A DNA stretch of 64,000 bases from Epiperipatus broadwayi (Eukaryota; Onychophora; Udeonychophora; Euonychophora; Peripatidae), in contig JAQFVV010001069.1 in the NCBI GenBank assembly GCA_028023455.1, forward strand, positions 54,429 to 118,428. Direction: 5' to 3'. Position 1 is the first letter of the stretch, and every line of letters starts with the position of its first letter. Under the pieces are notes generated by a model that was not told the origin of the DNA, did not search any database, and worked only from the letters and a program-made list of their open reading frames with translations. Positions 61,821-64,000 of the stretch are shown here, one piece after another. Position numbers and translations under genes: made by a program.

Positions 61821-63065
61821 ATGGATGTAATATCTATGTATACGAACATTAACGTAAAAAAAGCAATAAAAATATTAACTGATAGATATGAAAGAGATAA
61901 TAATAAGAGTGTGGAAATACCAATAGAAAAATTAAAACAAATTATAGAAATATGTTGTAAGGAAATAACATTTAATTATAAAAAAGAATTTTATAAGCAG
62001 AAGAAAGGTTTGTTAATAGGGGGAGCCTTAAGTGGGGTTTTAAGTACAATTTATATGGAAGAATTAGAAAAGATAATGTTGAGAAGTGGTAATGCACCAA
62101 TATTTATTAGAAGATACGTTGATGATTACTTATTAATATTTAACAAGTCACAGAGGCAAATAGATTTATTTATTGAAGAAGTCAATAAAATAGATGAAGG
62201 AATTAAATTTACTGTGGAAAAGGAAGAAAATAATAGAATAGTATATTTAGATATAGAATTAAAGAAATATTATAAGGAAGGAAATTGTAAGGTAGAGACA
62301 TCAATATATAAGAAGAATAATAAATATAATATTGCTAATTGGTTTTCAAATATAGATATAAAATATAAAAGAAGTACAATATATTCTAGAATTTATAGAG
62401 CAATAAATTATTGTTCAGATGAAGATGAATATAATAAACAAAAAAAGTTAATTAAAGAAGAATTAAGGAATTATGAATATCCAGAAAAGTTTGTGGATAA
62501 TAATATTAAAAAGATAGAAAAAAAGATGAAGGATAAATATAAAGAAAGAGATAGAGATAAAGAGATAACTAAAAAAGAAACAGCTTATATAGGTTTAAAA
62601 ACAGGAAATAATTATATAGTTAAGAATTTAAATAGAATTATAAACAAAATTAATAAAAAGTTTAATGAAGTATTAAAACTAAAAATAGTTAATAAAAAAA
62701 GAAAAAATATAATAGAAATATTAGAGAATAAATATGAGTGTTTAAATAAAACAGAATATAATAAAGTTAATGGAGTTTATGAAATTAATTGTAGAGATTG
62801 TAAAATTAAAAATAAAGAGGTAATGAATTATGTTGGAGAAACTAAGAACTCAATTTATAGGAGATTGATACAGCATAAATATGATAAAAATTCACCAATA
62901 TATATGCACAGATTGGAGACAGGACATGAGTTTAATAAAGAATGTATTAGAATGTTACATTTTACAGAAAGTAGGAGGGAAAGAAAGATTAAAGAAGCTA
63001 TTTATATAAATAGTATAAAACCAAAAATGAACAATGATTTCGGATTGAGGAGAATTTTAATATAA
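61821..63065 (+). CDS. PLE reverse transcriptase palm and GIY-YIG endonuclease
   Basis: This 414-codon open frame begins at MDVISMYTNI (motif A), though its natural upstream part lies across the A10 shift; the frame is already open just after it (about 61750). It has motif B (KKGLLIGGALSGVLSTIYME), motif C (RRYVDDYLLIF) and RIVYLDIELKKYY of the thumb, then GVYEINCRDC, NYVGETKNSIYRRLIQHKYD (GIY-YIG with catalytic Arg), TGHEFNKECI and RRERKIKEAIYINSIKP (catalytic Glu). The protein would copy element RNA and nick target DNA. All catalytic residues are present. Whether the A10 shift is a mutation, an assembly error or programmed is unresolved. Confidence 0.85.
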   Translation: MDVISMYTNINVKKAIKILTDRYERDNNKSVEIPIEKLKQIIEICCKEITFNYKKEFYKQKKGLLIGGALSGVLSTIYMEELEKIMLRSGNAPIFIRRYVDDYLLIFNKSQRQIDLFIEEVNKIDEGIKFTVEKEENNRIVYLDIELKKYYKEGNCKVETSIYKKNNKYNIANWFSNIDIKYKRSTIYSRIYRAINYCSDEDEYNKQKKLIKEELRNYEYPEKFVDNNIKKIEKKMKDKYKERDRDKEITKKETAYIGLKTGNNYIVKNLNRIINKINKKFNEVLKLKIVNKKRKNIIEILENKYECLNKTEYNKVNGVYEINCRDCKIKNKEVMNYVGETKNSIYRRLIQHKYDKNSPIYMHRLETGHEFNKECIRMLHFTESRRERKIKEAIYINSIKPKMNNDFGLRRILI

Positions 63066-63852
63066 AAGTTAATATAATAAAAATAAAAGAATAAAATTAA
63101 AATAAAGATAAAAAATTAATAGGTAAAAAATGCAATAGAGGGAGCTAATGTATGAAAAATATATAAAAAAATAAAAAACGGTTTAACTGAAATAGAGCAG
63201 AAACGTAAAAGATAAAGAAGTTTAAAAGGTAAAATTAAAAATTAAATGTTAGAATTAATTAAGATTATTAATATAAAAAATAAAATAAATAGGAATTAAA
63301 CATGTTTTTCTGTTTATAATAATTTCAGAATAGTTTATGTAATAGATTTTAAATTATAAAATATGATAAAAAGTTTAAAGGTTAAGTTTTAGAAATATGA
63401 GATATATATAGGGATATACAAAGTAAAAATAAAAAATTTAAGAGGATATAAGATAAAAAAAAAAAATGGAGTAAGTAAGAATAGGTATATAAATAAATAT
63501 GATAATGTTAACATATAAAAGTAATAATTAAATATAAATTATGGAAATAGAAGATAAAGTTATAAAGATAAGTTAATATAAAAATAATTGAAATAAATAT
63601 ATTTGAAAAATATAAAATAATAGCATGAAAGTATATTAAATATATATAATAAAAAAAGATTAAAATTAAGGTGTTAAAAGATTTCAATTGTTTTATTAAT
63701 GTTCATGTATTTGAGGGGATATACAGGTGACAAATATTTTTGTATATTTTTATGAATATATATATATATATGGATTTTATAGGATTTATATAATTTGTAT
63801 ATAATTTATATATAGTTGTGTAATTTATATTTATATATATGTGTATATATTT

Positions 63853-63898
63853 ATAGTTCTGAAGAAGATTGCAGGGGCAATCGAAACTGTCGATGTTG
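63853..63898 (+). ncRNA. Hammerhead-like motif at PLE 3' end
   Basis: CTGAAGA (63859-63865), a perfect 6-bp helix II (GATTGC-AGGG-GCAATC, 63867-63882), GAAA (63883-63886) and CTGTC, with a possible cut after C63891. One unpaired A precedes helix II, and helix I barely pairs. PLE termini are known to carry minimal hammerheads. A mirrored copy is at 57982-58027. Confidence 0.5.
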
Positions 63899-64000
63899 AT
63901 GAATGTTAAGCATTGTACAAAAAATTAAAGATTTTATAAGAAAGGATTGATTAATTAATTAAGGCAATGCAATAAAGAAACAAATTAAAATTAAAAATTT

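Larger units (their letters stand above)
60384..63957 (+). mobile_element. Penelope-like element, longer copy
   Basis: It runs from the head-to-head junction near 60384 to the end of the inverted-repeat match at 63957. It carries N-terminal, RT and GIY-YIG regions, about 890 bp of AT-rich 3' sequence and a hammerhead-like motif at 63853-63898. No pLTR is visible at the 5' end. It is a different PLE family from those at 5340 and 38560. Confidence 0.88.

Overview
The window is AT-rich eukaryotic DNA (roughly three quarters A+T) made almost entirely of interspersed repeats. I found no host gene, rRNA gene or bona fide tRNA gene, and nothing prokaryotic. The element mix (GIY-YIG Penelope-like elements, a CR1/L2-like LINE with a PHD-SGNH region, an RTE LINE, a BED-finger hAT and hammerhead-ribozyme repeats) fits an invertebrate animal. 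The phylum cannot be fixed from this sequence.

Layout. 1-2780: AT-rich, no gene. 2780-3690: a Penelope (PLE) endonuclease remnant between inverted terminal copies that carry hammerhead-like cores; a 107-bp tRNA-Ala-like SINE sits in one of them. 4170-7060: a second PLE remnant with tandem and inverted terminal repeats. 8970-9749: a mariner-type MITE. 9755-10110 and 16720-17125: short hammerhead-bearing repeats bracketed by (TA)n. 12350-16280: a decayed minus-strand LINE. 20838-22460: a tandem array of a 401-bp unit, each unit holding a foldable hammerhead ribozyme (a retrozyme). 27726-31587: a non-autonomous LTR retrotransposon with two near-identical 1.64-kb LTRs around 580 bp of non-coding DNA. 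34909-35220: pure (TAA)n. 36570-37720: a third PLE remnant ending in a palindrome. 37750-43399: a dead hAT transposon with terminal inverted repeats and a target duplication, itself split by a PLE insertion (38560-40973). 43880-46540: a roughly palindromic cluster of hammerhead-like repeats. 47530-49780: SINE-like copies around a tandem array. 49975-50470: a single dispersed retrozyme. 52849-54138: a 5'-truncated RTE LINE with an 11-bp target duplication. 55660-57170: a diverged LTR-like block. 57923-63957: two PLE copies head to head, forming inverted repeats of about 2.46 kb that are nearly identical.

How they relate. The PLEs encode reverse transcriptase plus GIY-YIG endonuclease and are the likely movers of the short hammerhead repeats; animal retrozymes are thought to depend on PLE machinery. 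The strongest signal is the retrozyme family: the hammerhead core, three helices and cleavage triplet recur in every unit, and a dispersed copy shows a compensatory base-pair change. Almost all coding regions are broken. The best preserved is the plus-strand PLE at 60489-63065, which keeps its catalytic motifs but has two frame breaks.
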